A DNA stretch of 64,000 nt, taken from NCBI RefSeq assembly GCF_036323475.1, contig NZ_AP028934.1, forward strand, positions 1,178,001-1,242,000. The letters are read 5' to 3'. The position numbers were made by a program, and so were the translations under genes. Numbering within the stretch: the stretch's first letter is position 1; every line of letters starts with the position of its first letter. Under the pieces are notes generated by a model. It ran no database searches and was not told where the DNA came from. It was given only the letters and a program-made list of their open reading frames with translations. The stretch comes from Solobacterium moorei (lineage in GTDB: Bacteria; Bacillota_I; Bacilli_A; Erysipelotrichales; Erysipelotrichaceae). Positions 32,350 through 41,776 of the stretch are shown one piece after another.

Positions 32350-34234
32350 CACCATTAATCTTTAGGAGCACATTTTTAATAAAGTAATTCAAGTCCAGTA
32401 TTGATGGGCTTTTCTTATTGTTCAAAAACTTGACAAATTCATTTTTATCTATTCCTTTTAATGGTGTAATGGTGTATTATATAGGAGGGTGTTTTATGGC
32501 TTATTTCCTTAAGGTTGCTAAACAACAAAACAATACGTATCTCGCTGTTTATGAATCTTTTTATTCTCCTGCTACCAAAGGTACCAAACATCGTTGTATC
32601 AGGTCTCTTGGTTCTGTTTCTAAACTGAAAGCTGCCGGTATTGATGATCCTGTTGCTTTCTACAAAGATGAAGTAGAAAAAATGAATCTGTATAACAAGC
32701 AAGATAAGATCAAGAAAATTACTTCCGTTTCTCCAAGAAGATATCTTGGCTATTTCCCTTTGAAATCCATTCTTGAAGATCTTGATATCAAGAAGTTTAT
32801 TGATCTGTATAAATTCACTACCGATTTTGAATTTGAACTTTATGAAGTTCTTTCTCTTCTTATATATGCTCGTTGTGTTTCTCCCTGCAGTAAATACAAA
32901 ACATATTATGAAATCCTTCCTCAGCTTCATATTCCTTATGCATTCAACTACGATCAACTATTGAGTGCCCTGGCATTTTATGGAAATGACTATGAGAAAA
33001 TTGTTGAACTGTTCACTTCGAGAGTCCAAGACAAATATTCCATAGATACTGCTATCACCTATTTTGACTGTACAAACTTCTATTTTGAAATTGACAGAGA
33101 AGATGACTTCAGAAGAAAGGGTCCAAGCAAAGAAAACAGGAAAGCTCCTGTCATTGGGCTGGGCTTACTGCTGGATGCGAATCAAATTCCTGTTGGTATG
33201 AAGCTGTATCCTGGAAATGAATCAGAAAAGCCTGTATTGAAAGATGTACTGAAAGACTTGAAGGAAAGACATGAAGTACACGGAAAAACGATACGGGTAG
33301 CTGACAAGGGACTGAACTGTTCAGAGAATATACTTTCAGCTTTGGCAAACGGCGATGGATATCTCTTTTCCAAATCAGTCAAGCAGCTGCCTGAAACAGA
33401 AAAGGTATGGGTTCTACTACCTAATGACTACAAAGCAATCAAGGACAGAAATGGCAAGATCATTTATTACTGTAAAGAATGCATCGATGAATTTCCATAC
33501 ACATATACAGATGAAAGCGGAAAAAAGAAAAAAGTAAACATCAAAGAAAAAAGAGTCGTCACATACAATCCGACACTGGCAAGAAAACACAAATATGAAA
33601 TAAACAAGCTTGTAGAAAAAGCCAAAGGTCTGTCCGTATCACTTGTAAAGAAAAATGAATATGGGGAAAGCGCAAAATATGTCACTTTCAGATCTACTTC
33701 AAACGGAGAAGAAACAGAAGATAAAGTAAAGGCCATCATCAATCAGGAAACGATAGATAATGACTTGAAACTGGCCGGTTACAATATGCTTGTCACATCT
33801 GAAACAAAGGTGGATGCCAGACAGATATATGAAACATACCACAACCTGTGGAGGATAGAAGAATCATTCAGAATCATGAAATCAGACCTAGATGCAAGAC
33901 CTGTTTATTTACAGCTTGAGAATACGATCAAGGGACATTTCTTAATATGTTATCTTACTGTACTGCTGCAGAGAATATTTCAATTTAAAGTCTTGGAAAA
34001 CAAATATTCCTCTTCAGAGCTGAATGAATTCTACAAAGGATTCCAGTTCGTTGAAGGAGAAGACAGTTATACAAACATATCCATAGGCACCAACTTCATT
34101 ACCGAATTATCAGACATGACAGGATTACCTTTAGACAATTATTTTTTATCTCCAACAAAACTAAAAAAGGTGTTGAACTATAGATTCTAATCTGTAGTTT
34201 TACACCATTTTTTAATGTTTAACTCTAAAGTCAG
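32332..34234 (+). mobile_element. IS1634-type (IS4 superfamily) insertion sequence
   Basis: 1903 bp lying exactly between two identical 163-bp repeats. The ends are imperfect inverted repeats (CCCGTCTTTAGAAGTT at the left; CTGACTTTAGAGTT as reverse complement of the right). It carries one transposase. Very long, variable target duplications are a known trait of IS1634 of Mycoplasma, which fits. The perfect identity of the repeats suggests a recent insertion. Confidence 0.9.
32496..34190 (+). CDS. IS1634-type transposase
   Basis: 564 residues. The N-terminus MAYFLKVAKQQNNTYLAVYE with KHRCIRSLGSV is typical of IS1634-group IS4-superfamily transposases. The DDE core has Asp in ITYFDCTNFYFE (about 180-195), Asp in IRVADKGLN (about 270) and a Y(2)R-type Glu segment YHNLWRIEESFRIMKSD (about 445-462). 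The ATG at 32496 follows ATAGGAGGGTGTTTT; the longer frame from 32418 has no ribosome site. Codon use (many CTG, AAA) differs slightly from neighbouring host genes. Intact. Confidence 0.92.
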   Translation: MAYFLKVAKQQNNTYLAVYESFYSPATKGTKHRCIRSLGSVSKLKAAGIDDPVAFYKDEVEKMNLYNKQDKIKKITSVSPRRYLGYFPLKSILEDLDIKKFIDLYKFTTDFEFELYEVLSLLIYARCVSPCSKYKTYYEILPQLHIPYAFNYDQLLSALAFYGNDYEKIVELFTSRVQDKYSIDTAITYFDCTNFYFEIDREDDFRRKGPSKENRKAPVIGLGLLLDANQIPVGMKLYPGNESEKPVLKDVLKDLKERHEVHGKTIRVADKGLNCSENILSALANGDGYLFSKSVKQLPETEKVWVLLPNDYKAIKDRNGKIIYYCKECIDEFPYTYTDESGKKKKVNIKEKRVVTYNPTLARKHKYEINKLVEKAKGLSVSLVKKNEYGESAKYVTFRSTSNGEETEDKVKAIINQETIDNDLKLAGYNMLVTSETKVDARQIYETYHNLWRIEESFRIMKSDLDARPVYLQLENTIKGHFLICYLTVLLQRIFQFKVLENKYSSSELNEFYKGFQFVEGEDSYTNISIGTNFITELSDMTGLPLDNYFLSPTKLKKVLNYRF

Positions 34235-34427
34235 GTTAGATTTAGGTGTTAATGTTGTGATTGCAGGAGGATTTGGTATGCCTGTACAGAAAACACTATC
34301 TTCCAATGGTATTCAAATTTATGGTGGCGTTAGCGGTAGAGCAGATGATGCAGTACTTGCATATCTTGCTGGTACACTAGCGTATGATCCAGATATTGCG
34401 AAGCAGCATTGTGAGTGTCATCATTAA
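34235..34427 (+). pseudogene. 3' remnant of the NifX-like gene with right copy of the 163-bp repeat
   Basis: 34235-34397 repeats 32169-32331 exactly. It is followed by the native last codons encoding AKQHCECHH and a TAA. An ATG at 34215, inside the IS end, is in frame and could give a 70-residue peptide, but no ribosome site is visible, so this is treated as a fragment. Confidence 0.85.
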
Positions 34428-34470
34428 GCATTGAAAAAATAAGTGATGATTGTTAATATATTGGTAATGC

Positions 34471-34672
34471 AGTGATAAAGAATAGTAGTGAGTGATTCAT
34501 TTCCAGAAAGCCGTGGGGTGATGTGACACGGTATGATGACCTACATGAACTCGCCTTTTGAGCAAACGTAACTTCTGCGTTAAAGAAGATTTGAGGTGTA
34601 TGATTGATTTACAATCATAAACTAAGGTGGTACCGCGTATATAACGTCCTTAGAGTGGGGCGTTTTTTATTT
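34471..34672 (+). ncRNA. T-box leader (leucine) controlling leuS
   Basis: A stem I region with AGTGATAAAGAATAGTAGTG is followed by the T-box AAGGTGGTACCGCG (34624-34637), which contains the tRNA-end-pairing bulge TGGT. A terminator follows: ACGTCC with GGGGCGT, then TTTTTT (34644-34668). CTC at 34550-34552, in the GAACTCGC context, is the likely specifier codon (Leu). Uncharged tRNA-Leu should promote readthrough. Confidence 0.92.
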
Positions 34673-34689
34673 TGAGAAGGAGATTGATT

Positions 34690-37089
34690 ATGTCATTTGA
34701 TCACAAGAAGATTGAAACAAAGTGGCAACAGTATTGGGACAAACATCAAACGTTTAAAACAAATGGTTATGATTTTTCAAAGCCTAAATATTATGCGTTG
34801 GATATGTTCCCGTATCCATCTGGTTCTGGTTTGCATGCAGGTCATCCGGAAGGATATACAGCAACGGATGTTATCTGCCGTATGAAGCGTATGCAGGGCT
34901 TTAATGTATTGCATCCAATGGGATTTGATGCCTTTGGTTTACCGGCAGAACAATATGCAATTAAGACTGGTAATAACCCAGCTACATTTACAGAAAAGAA
35001 TATCGAGACATTCAAAAAGCAGTTACGTGCCTTTGGTTTTAGTTATGATTGGGAACGTGAGATTTCTACTGCAGATCCTTCTTTCTATCACTGGACACAA
35101 TGGATCTTTAAACGACTCTTTGAAGATGGTCTTGCGAAATGTGTTGATATGCCAGTGAACTGGTGTGAAGAGTTGGGCACTGTACTTTCAAATGATGAAG
35201 TTATTGATGGTAAGAGCGAACGTGGAGGATATCCTGTCATTCGTAAGAATATGCGACAATGGGTTATCGATATTCCAGCATATGCTGAGAAGTTATTGGA
35301 AGGTCTTGAAACAATTGATTGGCCAGAGTCTACAAAGGAAATTCAACGCAACTGGATTGGTAAGTCTATTGGTGCCCAAGTAACATTCAAGGTTGATGGT
35401 CATAATGATAGTTTTGTAGTATTTACAACCCGTTGTGATACATTGTTTGGTGCAACATACTGTGTGCTTGCTCCTGAACATGTACTTGTTGAAAAGATTG
35501 TAAGTGGCGAGCAAAAGGAAGCAGTAGATGCGTATCGCAAAGAATGTGCGACGAAATCTGATCTCGAGCGTACAGAACTAAATAAAGATAAGACAGGTGT
35601 ATTTACAGGTGCGTATGCGATTAACCCAGTCAATGGCAAGAAGATTCCAATTTGGATTTCTGACTATGTACTAGCAAGCTATGGTACTGGTGCGATTATG
35701 GCTGTACCTGCACATGATGAACGTGACTATGCGTTTGCGAAGAAGTTTGGCTTGGAAATCATTCCAGTGCTAGCTGGTGGCGATGTGACGGTAGAAGCTT
35801 GGACACAGGATGGTCTACACATTAACTCAGAATGGCTAGATGGTTTAAATAAGCAGGAAGCTATTGATAAGATGATTGAATGGTTAGAATCTAATCATAT
35901 TGGTCAAAAGAAGATTAATTACAAGATTCGCGAATGGATCTTTGCACGTCAAAGATATTGGGGTGAACCAATTCCTGTCGTTCATCTAGAAGATGACCGT
36001 TATGTGGCGATTAGTGATGAAGAGTTACCACTTGTACTTCCGGTATTAGATGACTATAAGCCAAGTAAGGGCGGACAATCTCCACTTGCTAAGGATGAAG
36101 AATGGGTAAACGTGACTGTAGATGGTATCAAGGGTAAGCGCGAAACAAGTACAATGCCTGGTTCTGCTGGTAGTAGCTGGTACTTCTTACGTTATATTGA
36201 TCCAAAGAATGATAAGGCAATCGCAGATCCAGAACTACTCAAACACTGGATGCCAGTTGACCTTTATGTCGGTGGACCAGAACATGCGGTAGGACACCTA
36301 TTGTACTCTCGTATGTGGAATCGTTATCTTTATGATAAGGGTATCGTTACTACAAAAGAACCATTCCAAAAGCTAGTTCACCAAGGTATGATCCTAGGTG
36401 CGAATGGCATTAAGATGGGTAAGCGTTATCCAGAGTTTGCAATTGACCCAAATGTATTAATTGAACAATATGGTGCAGATACTGTACGTCTATATGAAAT
36501 GTTTATGGGACCATTGGAAGCCAGCAAGCCATGGAGTGAGCAGGGTGTTGATGGTGCACATAAATGGCTTGAGCGTGTACATCGTCTAATTGTGGAGTCA
36601 AATAAGCTTAGCAATATAAATGATGGTTCCTTAGATGAGGTTTACCATGCGACAGTTAAGAAGGTCACAAGCGATATTGAAAGCTTGAATCTCAATACAG
36701 CGATTTCACAGATGATGATTTTCATCAATGAATGTTATAAGGCTGATACACTGTATAAGCCATACATGGAAGGCTTTGTACAAATGTTTGCATGTTATGC
36801 GCCACACCTAGGCGAAGAGCTATGGCAATTCTTAGGCCATGAGAATACTTTGACATTTGAAGCTTGGCCAACTTACGATGAAAGTAAACTTGTAAAGAAT
36901 CAAGTTGAAATGGTTGTACAGGTCAACGGAAAGGTTCGTGGTAAATTTATGGCAAACATTGATGAAGATAAGAAGATTGTGGAAGAGATGGCACTTGCTT
37001 TACCATCTGTACAAGCACAGATGGAAGGCAAGACAGTTCGTAAACTTATTATCGTTCCAAATCGTATTGTAAATATCGTTGTTGGATAA
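34690..37089 (+). CDS. leuS: Leucyl-tRNA synthetase
   Basis: Class I synthetase of 799 residues that charges tRNA-Leu. The HIGH-type motif is LHAGH near residue 46; a CP1 editing domain contains [12 protein letters not shown] and [22 protein letters not shown] is conserved. The KMSKS-type loop reads KMGKR (in [11 protein letters not shown]). A C-terminal anticodon-binding domain ends [14 protein letters not shown]. The ATG at 34690 follows AAGGAGATTGATT. Preceded by a leucine T-box and followed by a tetraloop terminator. Function is secure from overall architecture and the T-box. Confidence 0.96.
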   Translation: MSFDHKKIETKWQQYWDKHQTFKTNGYDFSKPKYYALDMFPYPSGSGLHAGHPEGYTATDVICRMKRMQGFNVLHPMGFDAFGLPAEQYAIKTGNNPATFTEKNIETFKKQLRAFGFSYDWEREISTADPSFYHWTQWIFKRLFEDGLAKCVDMPVNWCEELGTVLSNDEVIDGKSERGGYPVIRKNMRQWVIDIPAYAEKLLEGLETIDWPESTKEIQRNWIGKSIGAQVTFKVDGHNDSFVVFTTRCDTLFGATYCVLAPEHVLVEKIVSGEQKEAVDAYRKECATKSDLERTELNKDKTGVFTGAYAINPVNGKKIPIWISDYVLASYGTGAIMAVPAHDERDYAFAKKFGLEIIPVLAGGDVTVEAWTQDGLHINSEWLDGLNKQEAIDKMIEWLESNHIGQKKINYKIREWIFARQRYWGEPIPVVHLEDDRYVAISDEELPLVLPVLDDYKPSKGGQSPLAKDEEWVNVTVDGIKGKRETSTMPGSAGSSWYFLRYIDPKNDKAIADPELLKHWMPVDLYVGGPEHAVGHLLYSRMWNRYLYDKGIVTTKEPFQKLVHQGMILGANGIKMGKRYPEFAIDPNVLIEQYGADTVRLYEMFMGPLEASKPWSEQGVDGAHKWLERVHRLIVESNKLSNINDGSLDEVYHATVKKVTSDIESLNLNTAISQMMIFINECYKADTLYKPYMEGFVQMFACYAPHLGEELWQFLGHENTLTFEAWPTYDESKLVKNQVEMVVQVNGKVRGKFMANIDEDKKIVEEMALALPSVQAQMEGKTVRKLIIVPNRIVNIVVG

Positions 37090-37112
37090 AAACTACCTTC
37101 GGGTAGTTTTTT
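37089..37112 (+). terminator. Intrinsic terminator after leuS
   Basis: AACTACC pairs with GGTAGTT around a stable TTCG tetraloop, followed by a T-run. Confidence 0.88.
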
Positions 37113-37188
37113 GTTTACCGTCATATGTATCATCAGTTTGATATGGTTAGATAGTAGATTATTTGATATAATGCAAAAGGTAAAAATT

Positions 37189-37932
37189 ATGGAAGAATTC
37201 AAGGTAACGATAGAAAAATTTGATGGTCCACTTGATCTGATGTTACATCTGATCAAAGAGAAACAAATGGATTTGATGGACTTAGATATGAATGAGTTAA
37301 CTGACCAATACATTGCGTACTTAAACTCTATGCAACAATTGCATTTAGAAATTGCAGGCGAGTATTTGGCTGAACTTGCGACTTTAATCGAATACAAGTC
37401 GAAGCGTATGATTCCTGGTAATAAAGAAGAGCTAGCAGATGAGTACGAAGAAGATCCAAAGGAACGTTTGGTTCGACGCTTGTTGGAATACCAGCAATAC
37501 AAGGAGGTTAGTGAAAGCCTAAATGCCTTGTTTGAAGAACGCCAAATGATGATGGGAAGACCTCTCAGTACGGAAGTTGATCAATGGCTGAAACATTCTG
37601 ATGAAGAGATGAAGGTTAAAGGAAATCCGTATGATCTAATGAAGGCGATGAAGCGCATCTTGATGCGCATGCAGTTATCGAAACCAATTGAAGCCCGTTA
37701 TACAGTCAAAGAGATTTCAATGGAAGATCGTCAGCTTGAAGTGCGTGCAAAGTTAGACCGTCTACCTGAAACCTTTCGCTTTGAAGCATTATTAGACGAT
37801 GTGCATGAACCCCAGATGTTCATTGCGACATTCTTAGCTGTTTTAGATCTTGCGCGTCAACACAAGTTATTCTTTACGGTTGATGAACAAGAAGTTATTT
37901 GGTTTAGAAGAGGAGAGATGGTGAATGAGTGA
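37189..37932 (+). CDS. scpA: Segregation and condensation protein A
   Basis: Kleisin subunit of the SMC-ScpAB condensin that organises and segregates the chromosome. It has 247 residues with the N-terminal motif FDGPLDLMLHLIKE, the YLAELATLIEYKSKRMIP segment and a C-terminal winged-helix (FIATFLAVLDLARQHKLFF). The ATG at 37189 is chosen for the family start; AAAAGG precedes it. A TATAAT at 37167 suggests its own promoter. It overlaps scpB by 8 bases. Confidence 0.93.
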   Translation: MEEFKVTIEKFDGPLDLMLHLIKEKQMDLMDLDMNELTDQYIAYLNSMQQLHLEIAGEYLAELATLIEYKSKRMIPGNKEELADEYEEDPKERLVRRLLEYQQYKEVSESLNALFEERQMMMGRPLSTEVDQWLKHSDEEMKVKGNPYDLMKAMKRILMRMQLSKPIEARYTVKEISMEDRQLEVRAKLDRLPETFRFEALLDDVHEPQMFIATFLAVLDLARQHKLFFTVDEQEVIWFRRGEMVNE

Positions 37933-38578
37933 GATGGAAAATCAGACAATCGTAGAAGATAACGCTGCTGTATTGGATGAAGAATTTGATGAAACAACTT
38001 CAGCATCAGAAGAACAACAACCAGATCCAAAGGAGCACATGCTGGCAATATTAGAAGGACTATTATTCCTTTGTGGCGATGATGGCTTATCCATTGAGCA
38101 GGCTGCCGCATCCATGGATGCCAGTGAGGAATATGTTGCAGAACTTTTTGATGATTTACAGAAATATTACTTACAAGAAAGCCGCGGTATTGAGATTGCA
38201 CGTTTTGGTGAGAAGTATCGCTTTTTATCCAAGGCATTTATTCATGAAGCTGCCAAGAAATTATTCCAAACCTCTACCGAAGCTAAGCTTTCTAATGCGG
38301 CTTTAGAGACATTGGCAATCATCGCATATAAACAACCAATCACACGTGTTGAAATTGAAGAAATTCGTGGCGTAGGTGCAGATGTAATGTTACGTAAACT
38401 GGTGGCTAGAGGTTTAATTCAAGAAGATGGCCGTAGTGAAGCAGCTGGAAGACCAATTTTATATTCTGTTACAGATGAATTCTTAGATTCCTTTAAACTA
38501 TTGAGTTTAGATGAATTACCAGAGCTTCCACAATTTGGCACAGAAGATTCTGATAATGGGGAGCTATTCCATTCCTAA
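37925..38578 (+). CDS. scpB: Segregation and condensation protein B
   Basis: Winged-helix partner of ScpA in the SMC complex, 217 residues. An acidic N-terminal tail of about 35 residues is followed by two winged-helix domains (AILEGLLFLCGDDGLSIEQA; LETLAIIAYKQPITRVEIEE) and the VLRKLV-type and GRPILYSVT motifs. The ATG lies within the scpA end, so translation is coupled. Function from family; the pair order scpA-scpB is standard. Confidence 0.93.
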   Translation: MSEMENQTIVEDNAAVLDEEFDETTSASEEQQPDPKEHMLAILEGLLFLCGDDGLSIEQAAASMDASEEYVAELFDDLQKYYLQESRGIEIARFGEKYRFLSKAFIHEAAKKLFQTSTEAKLSNAALETLAIIAYKQPITRVEIEEIRGVGADVMLRKLVARGLIQEDGRSEAAGRPILYSVTDEFLDSFKLLSLDELPELPQFGTEDSDNGELFHS

Positions 38579-38598
38579 TGGAGATGAGGGTTAGATTC

Positions 38599-39084
38599 AT
38601 GTTGAAGAAATTTATTGTTATATTAACGCTATGCTTCCTAGTAGGCTGTACAACTCGTCGTAATACTTCCGTGACACATGATACAAATCGAGTGTTAGAC
38701 GCAGGGAAAGTCGCTTCCCAATTACTACGAAAATTAAACCTATCAGATTCCATGGAACAAGTGAGTGATAAGGTCATGGATAGTGTCTTTATGCAGGGTG
38801 AAGATTTGACGGATGATAAGGTTGCCTATCTTGCGACAGATAAAGGAAACTCGAATACAATTGCTGTTTTTGTTGCAGATGAAGATACAAGTGTTGATGT
38901 ACTCCGCCAGCACTTACTTACCTATCTAGATACACAAAAAGTAACGATTGAAAACAATTATCCAACCGAAGTATTTAAGATATCAAATGCAATTTTAGAG
39001 GATAATGGTAGAGTAGTCATACTCGTTGTGGCTGATAACATCGAGGGTGCACGCAAGTGTGTTAATGACATACTTGAAAAATAA
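38599..39084 (+). CDS. Small lipoprotein, DUF4358-like
   Basis: 161 residues with a lipobox (CFLVGC, acylated Cys near residue 16) and an alpha/beta domain. The pattern DKVMDSVFMQGEDLTDDKVA, NTIAVFVADEDT and VVILVVADN resembles DUF4358-type lipoproteins found in many clostridia and relatives. The ATG at 38599 follows GAGATGAGGGTTAGATTC. It begins 20 bases after scpB and may be in the same transcript. Role unknown. Confidence 0.72.
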   Translation: MLKKFIVILTLCFLVGCTTRRNTSVTHDTNRVLDAGKVASQLLRKLNLSDSMEQVSDKVMDSVFMQGEDLTDDKVAYLATDKGNSNTIAVFVADEDTSVDVLRQHLLTYLDTQKVTIENNYPTEVFKISNAILEDNGRVVILVVADNIEGARKCVNDILEK

Positions 39085-39121
39085 ATCAAGCAGTTGTTTC
39101 TAATGAAAAAGGAGAGAAGCT

Positions 39122-40417
39122 ATGATTGAAAGATATTCCCGACAAGTAATGCGTGATGTATGGAGTGAAGAGGCAAAGTTTCAGGCTTGGTTAGATGTAG
39201 AAATTCTAATCGATGAAGCCTGGTCAAAGCTAGGTGAAATTCCAGCTGAGGACGTAGAAAAGATTCGTGTGAATGCGAAGTTTGATGTAAACCGTATTCT
39301 AGAAATCGAACAGGAAACAAAACACGATGTAGTCGCATTTACCCGATGTGTATCTGAAAGTCTTGGCGAAGAAAAAAAGTGGATTCACTATGGTGTTACT
39401 TCCACTGATGTTGTAGATACTGCAAATGGTATTCGCTTTAAGAATGCTAATCGTATTTTGCGAGAGGATATTCATACATTTATGGATATTCTTAGGACAA
39501 ATGCACTTAAGTACAAAGATACAGTTATGATGGGTAGAACGCATGGCGTGCATGCAGAAATCACAACCTTTGGTCTTGTATTTGCGTTATGGTATGAAGA
39601 GATGAAGCGAAATTTAGAACGCTTTGAACTTGCATGTAAGGATGTTGAAGCAGGTAAGATTTCTGGTGCAGTAGGAACATTCGCAAATATTCCACCATTT
39701 GTACAAGATTATGTATGTGAAAAGCTAGGCATTCAAAGTGCTGCTATTTCGACTCAGGTATTACAACGTGATCGTCACGCGCATTATTTCGCTATCTTAG
39801 CTCTTATCGCTTCTTCATTAGAACAGATGGCAACGGAAATCCGTCACTTGCAGAGAACGGAGGTTCGTGAAGCGGAAGAACATTTCAATAAAGGGCAAAA
39901 GGGTTCAAGTGCAATGCCACATAAGCGTAACCCAATTGGTTCAGAGAATATCTGTGGTGCTGCAAGAGTGATGCGTGGATATATGCTAGCAGCGTACGAA
40001 GATATCCCACTATGGCATGAAAGAGATATTTCTCACTCGGGTGTAGAGCGTATTATCTGTGCAGATGGAACAGAGCTATTAGATTACATGTTAAATCGTT
40101 TTGGAAGAATTCTTAAGGATTTAACAGTGTTCCCAGAAAATATGAAGAAGAATATCTGGTTAACCAATGGTGTAATCTTCTCTCAACGTTTCATGTTAAA
40201 GCTCATTGAAAAGGGCTGGTCACGTGAAAAAGCGTATGATACGGTACAACCACAGGCAATCAAAGCATGGGAAAATAATCTCAATTTTAAAGAGTTGATG
40301 TTAGCAAATTCTGATGTAACAAATACTTTAACATTAGAAGAAATTGAGGATTGTTTTGACCCAATGTACCATGTACGTAACGTTGATGAAATCTATAAAC
40401 GTGTTGGGATTCTTTAA
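39122..40417 (+). CDS. purB: Adenylosuccinate lyase
   Basis: Cleaves SAICAR and adenylosuccinate, releasing fumarate, in purine synthesis. The 431-residue protein has the N-terminal RYSRQVM motif, the [12 protein letters not shown] and GRTHGVHAE motifs with catalytic His, and the signature [11 protein letters not shown]. Length is typical of the shorter bacterial form. An AAGGAGAGAAGC site precedes the ATG. purA lies 4 kb away in the opposite direction. Confidence 0.96.
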   Translation: MIERYSRQVMRDVWSEEAKFQAWLDVEILIDEAWSKLGEIPAEDVEKIRVNAKFDVNRILEIEQETKHDVVAFTRCVSESLGEEKKWIHYGVTSTDVVDTANGIRFKNANRILREDIHTFMDILRTNALKYKDTVMMGRTHGVHAEITTFGLVFALWYEEMKRNLERFELACKDVEAGKISGAVGTFANIPPFVQDYVCEKLGIQSAAISTQVLQRDRHAHYFAILALIASSLEQMATEIRHLQRTEVREAEEHFNKGQKGSSAMPHKRNPIGSENICGAARVMRGYMLAAYEDIPLWHERDISHSGVERIICADGTELLDYMLNRFGRILKDLTVFPENMKKNIWLTNGVIFSQRFMLKLIEKGWSREKAYDTVQPQAIKAWENNLNFKELMLANSDVTNTLTLEEIEDCFDPMYHVRNVDEIYKRVGIL

Positions 40418-40435
40418 AATAAAAAGATTAGAATG

Positions 40436-40472
40436 AAGGCTGTATGGATGAATTTTCATGCAGTTTTTTCTA
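40436..40472 (+). terminator. Intrinsic terminator after purB
   Basis: GGCTGTATG with CATGCAG (one bulge) around a 10-base loop, followed by TTTTTT. Confidence 0.6.
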
Positions 40473-40629
40473 TTATGAAAATAACAACAAATTATAAAAT
40501 ATGTAAGTTATTTTTAATGTAGTAGCATTAACGCTAACAAAGGTTTTTGGATACCGTAGAATATCAGCATTATGGTTTGAAAGTTGAAAATCATATGTTG
40601 ATATAATCAAAAAATAGGTCACTGATTCA

Positions 40630-40878
40630 ATGAACAAAGATCTAAGAAATTACGTGCAGGATTAACATTTTAACTTCTTTAGTACTTGTTGGTAGTTATA
40701 TGGCTTATACAGAAGAAACCAACATAGCATCAACGCAAGAAACCCCAGCAGCCACTTCAACTCCAAAGACAGCACAGATACTTCAAATCTTTCTGGATAT
40801 GTAGCAGCACTTCTTGCGGCTTTTGTAGGATTTAGTGTCACAGCCGTAAATAGATATAAGTTAAATCAGATTTTCTAA
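40630..40878 (+). pseudogene. Decayed small surface protein with sorting-signal-like tail
   Basis: Three pieces in three frames form one plausible small secreted protein. A basic and hydrophobic start (KLRAGLT, then ILTSLVLVGSYMAY) is followed by a Thr/Ser/Pro-rich spacer TNIASTQETPAATSTPKTA. Then, one frame on, DTSNLSGYVAALLAAFVGF and VTAVNRYKLNQIF lead to a stop. PKTA-DTSN plus hydrophobic stretch plus basic end resembles an LPXTG-type sortase signal that has lost its key Gly. At least two frameshifts are required, so it is called a pseudogene. This is the only content seen in the 500-base gap besides the purB terminator. Confidence 0.55.
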
Positions 40879-40921
40879 TGAATAACGAGTTCGATAGTTG
40901 ATTCTATTAACTTTTTTATAA

Positions 40922-41674
40922 CTACTGAATCATAAATTCAATGCATATTGTTTCAGAAGTATTATCGGGAACATTATGGAATATAGAGTAAATATAGATA
41001 TCCCCATATGTTTTAAAACCTTCTTTTTGAATTCGATTCTCTAATTGCTGTAACTCATCTAAACTGATTAATTCATTGGTTTTAACTTCTTTGATAATTC
41101 TATAAAACTTATGTTTTTCGATTACTTGATAATTACCTTTTATATTCTTGTTTTGTTTATTCAGTAAGAGTCCAGTGTCTTGCGGATAATTTTGTTTGTT
41201 TTTATTATTTTCTTGAATTCTAAATACCAATCTAGATACTAGAATTTTGTGTTGATTCTTTGAAGTATTTGATTTTTGAACATCAAAGGTTGGGTAAAAA
41301 TATTGAGTAGGGTGAATGCCTATATCATAATCAATACCATGATTATATTTTTGTAGTAAATGGTATGTATCTGATGCTAAACGATATTTTGTTTCTGCCC
41401 AAAACGCTTCTTCTTTCAAATATTCTAATTGAGTATTAAATGATTCGATTGCTAAAGGTATATTACCATTTTTTAATATTTTTCCAATTTCTGTGAGTGT
41501 TATTCCTAGACTACTATAAAACTTTATAGTTACTAGAATATGAATATCACCCATACTGTAATCACGATAATGATTTTCAGGGTTTCTACTCGGATGTAAC
41601 AATCCTTTCTTTTCGTAAAAGCGAATCATATCTTTTGAAATTCCTGTAGCAATACTAGCTTCTTGTATATTCAT
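40922..41674 (-). CDS. MerR-family transcriptional regulator
   Basis: 250 residues. The N-terminal MerR helix-turn-helix (NIQEASIATGISKDMIRFYEKKG) and wing (NHYRDYSMGDIHILVTIKFY) span about residues 1-75. A helix links to a C-terminal beta-rich domain (ICIEFMIQ at the end) that could be a GyrI-like ligand-binding fold. No metal-binding Cys cluster typical of MerR or CueR is seen, so an organic ligand is more likely. AGGAGAAAT precedes the ATG. It is divergent from the reductase gene at 41777, whose promoter has a MerR-type operator. Confidence 0.88.
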   Translation of the reverse strand: MNIQEASIATGISKDMIRFYEKKGLLHPSRNPENHYRDYSMGDIHILVTIKFYSSLGITLTEIGKILKNGNIPLAIESFNTQLEYLKEEAFWAETKYRLASDTYHLLQKYNHGIDYDIGIHPTQYFYPTFDVQKSNTSKNQHKILVSRLVFRIQENNKNKQNYPQDTGLLLNKQNKNIKGNYQVIEKHKFYRIIKEVKTNELISLDELQQLENRIQKEGFKTYGDIYIYSIFHNVPDNTSETICIEFMIQ

Positions 41675-41716
41675 ATTTCTCCTATCTTTGTGAAAAGTTG
41701 AACTAAAATAACTATT

Positions 41717-41747
41717 TTGACCTTAGAATAGTTCTAATGTTTATAAT
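41717..41747 (+). promoter_or_regulatory. MerR-type promoter with 19-bp spacer and palindromic operator
   Basis: The -35 TTGACC (41717-41722) and -10 TATAAT (41742-41747) are 19 bases apart, the over-long spacing that MerR-family activators correct by twisting DNA. The spacer contains the perfect dyad TTAGAA-TAG-TTCTAA (41723-41737). It reads toward the FMN/FAD lipoprotein gene. Confidence 0.88.
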
Positions 41748-41776
41748 CAAAATATCAAATAAAGGGAGGGAAAACA

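Noticed and set aside
34215-34427. Possible second NifX-like gene of 70 codons
   Set aside because: It is created by the 163-bp target duplication joined to the IS end; no ribosome site.
36900-37502. 200-codon minus-strand frame over leuS end and scpA
   Set aside because: It spans two well-supported genes and a terminator in antisense and has no recognisable domain.
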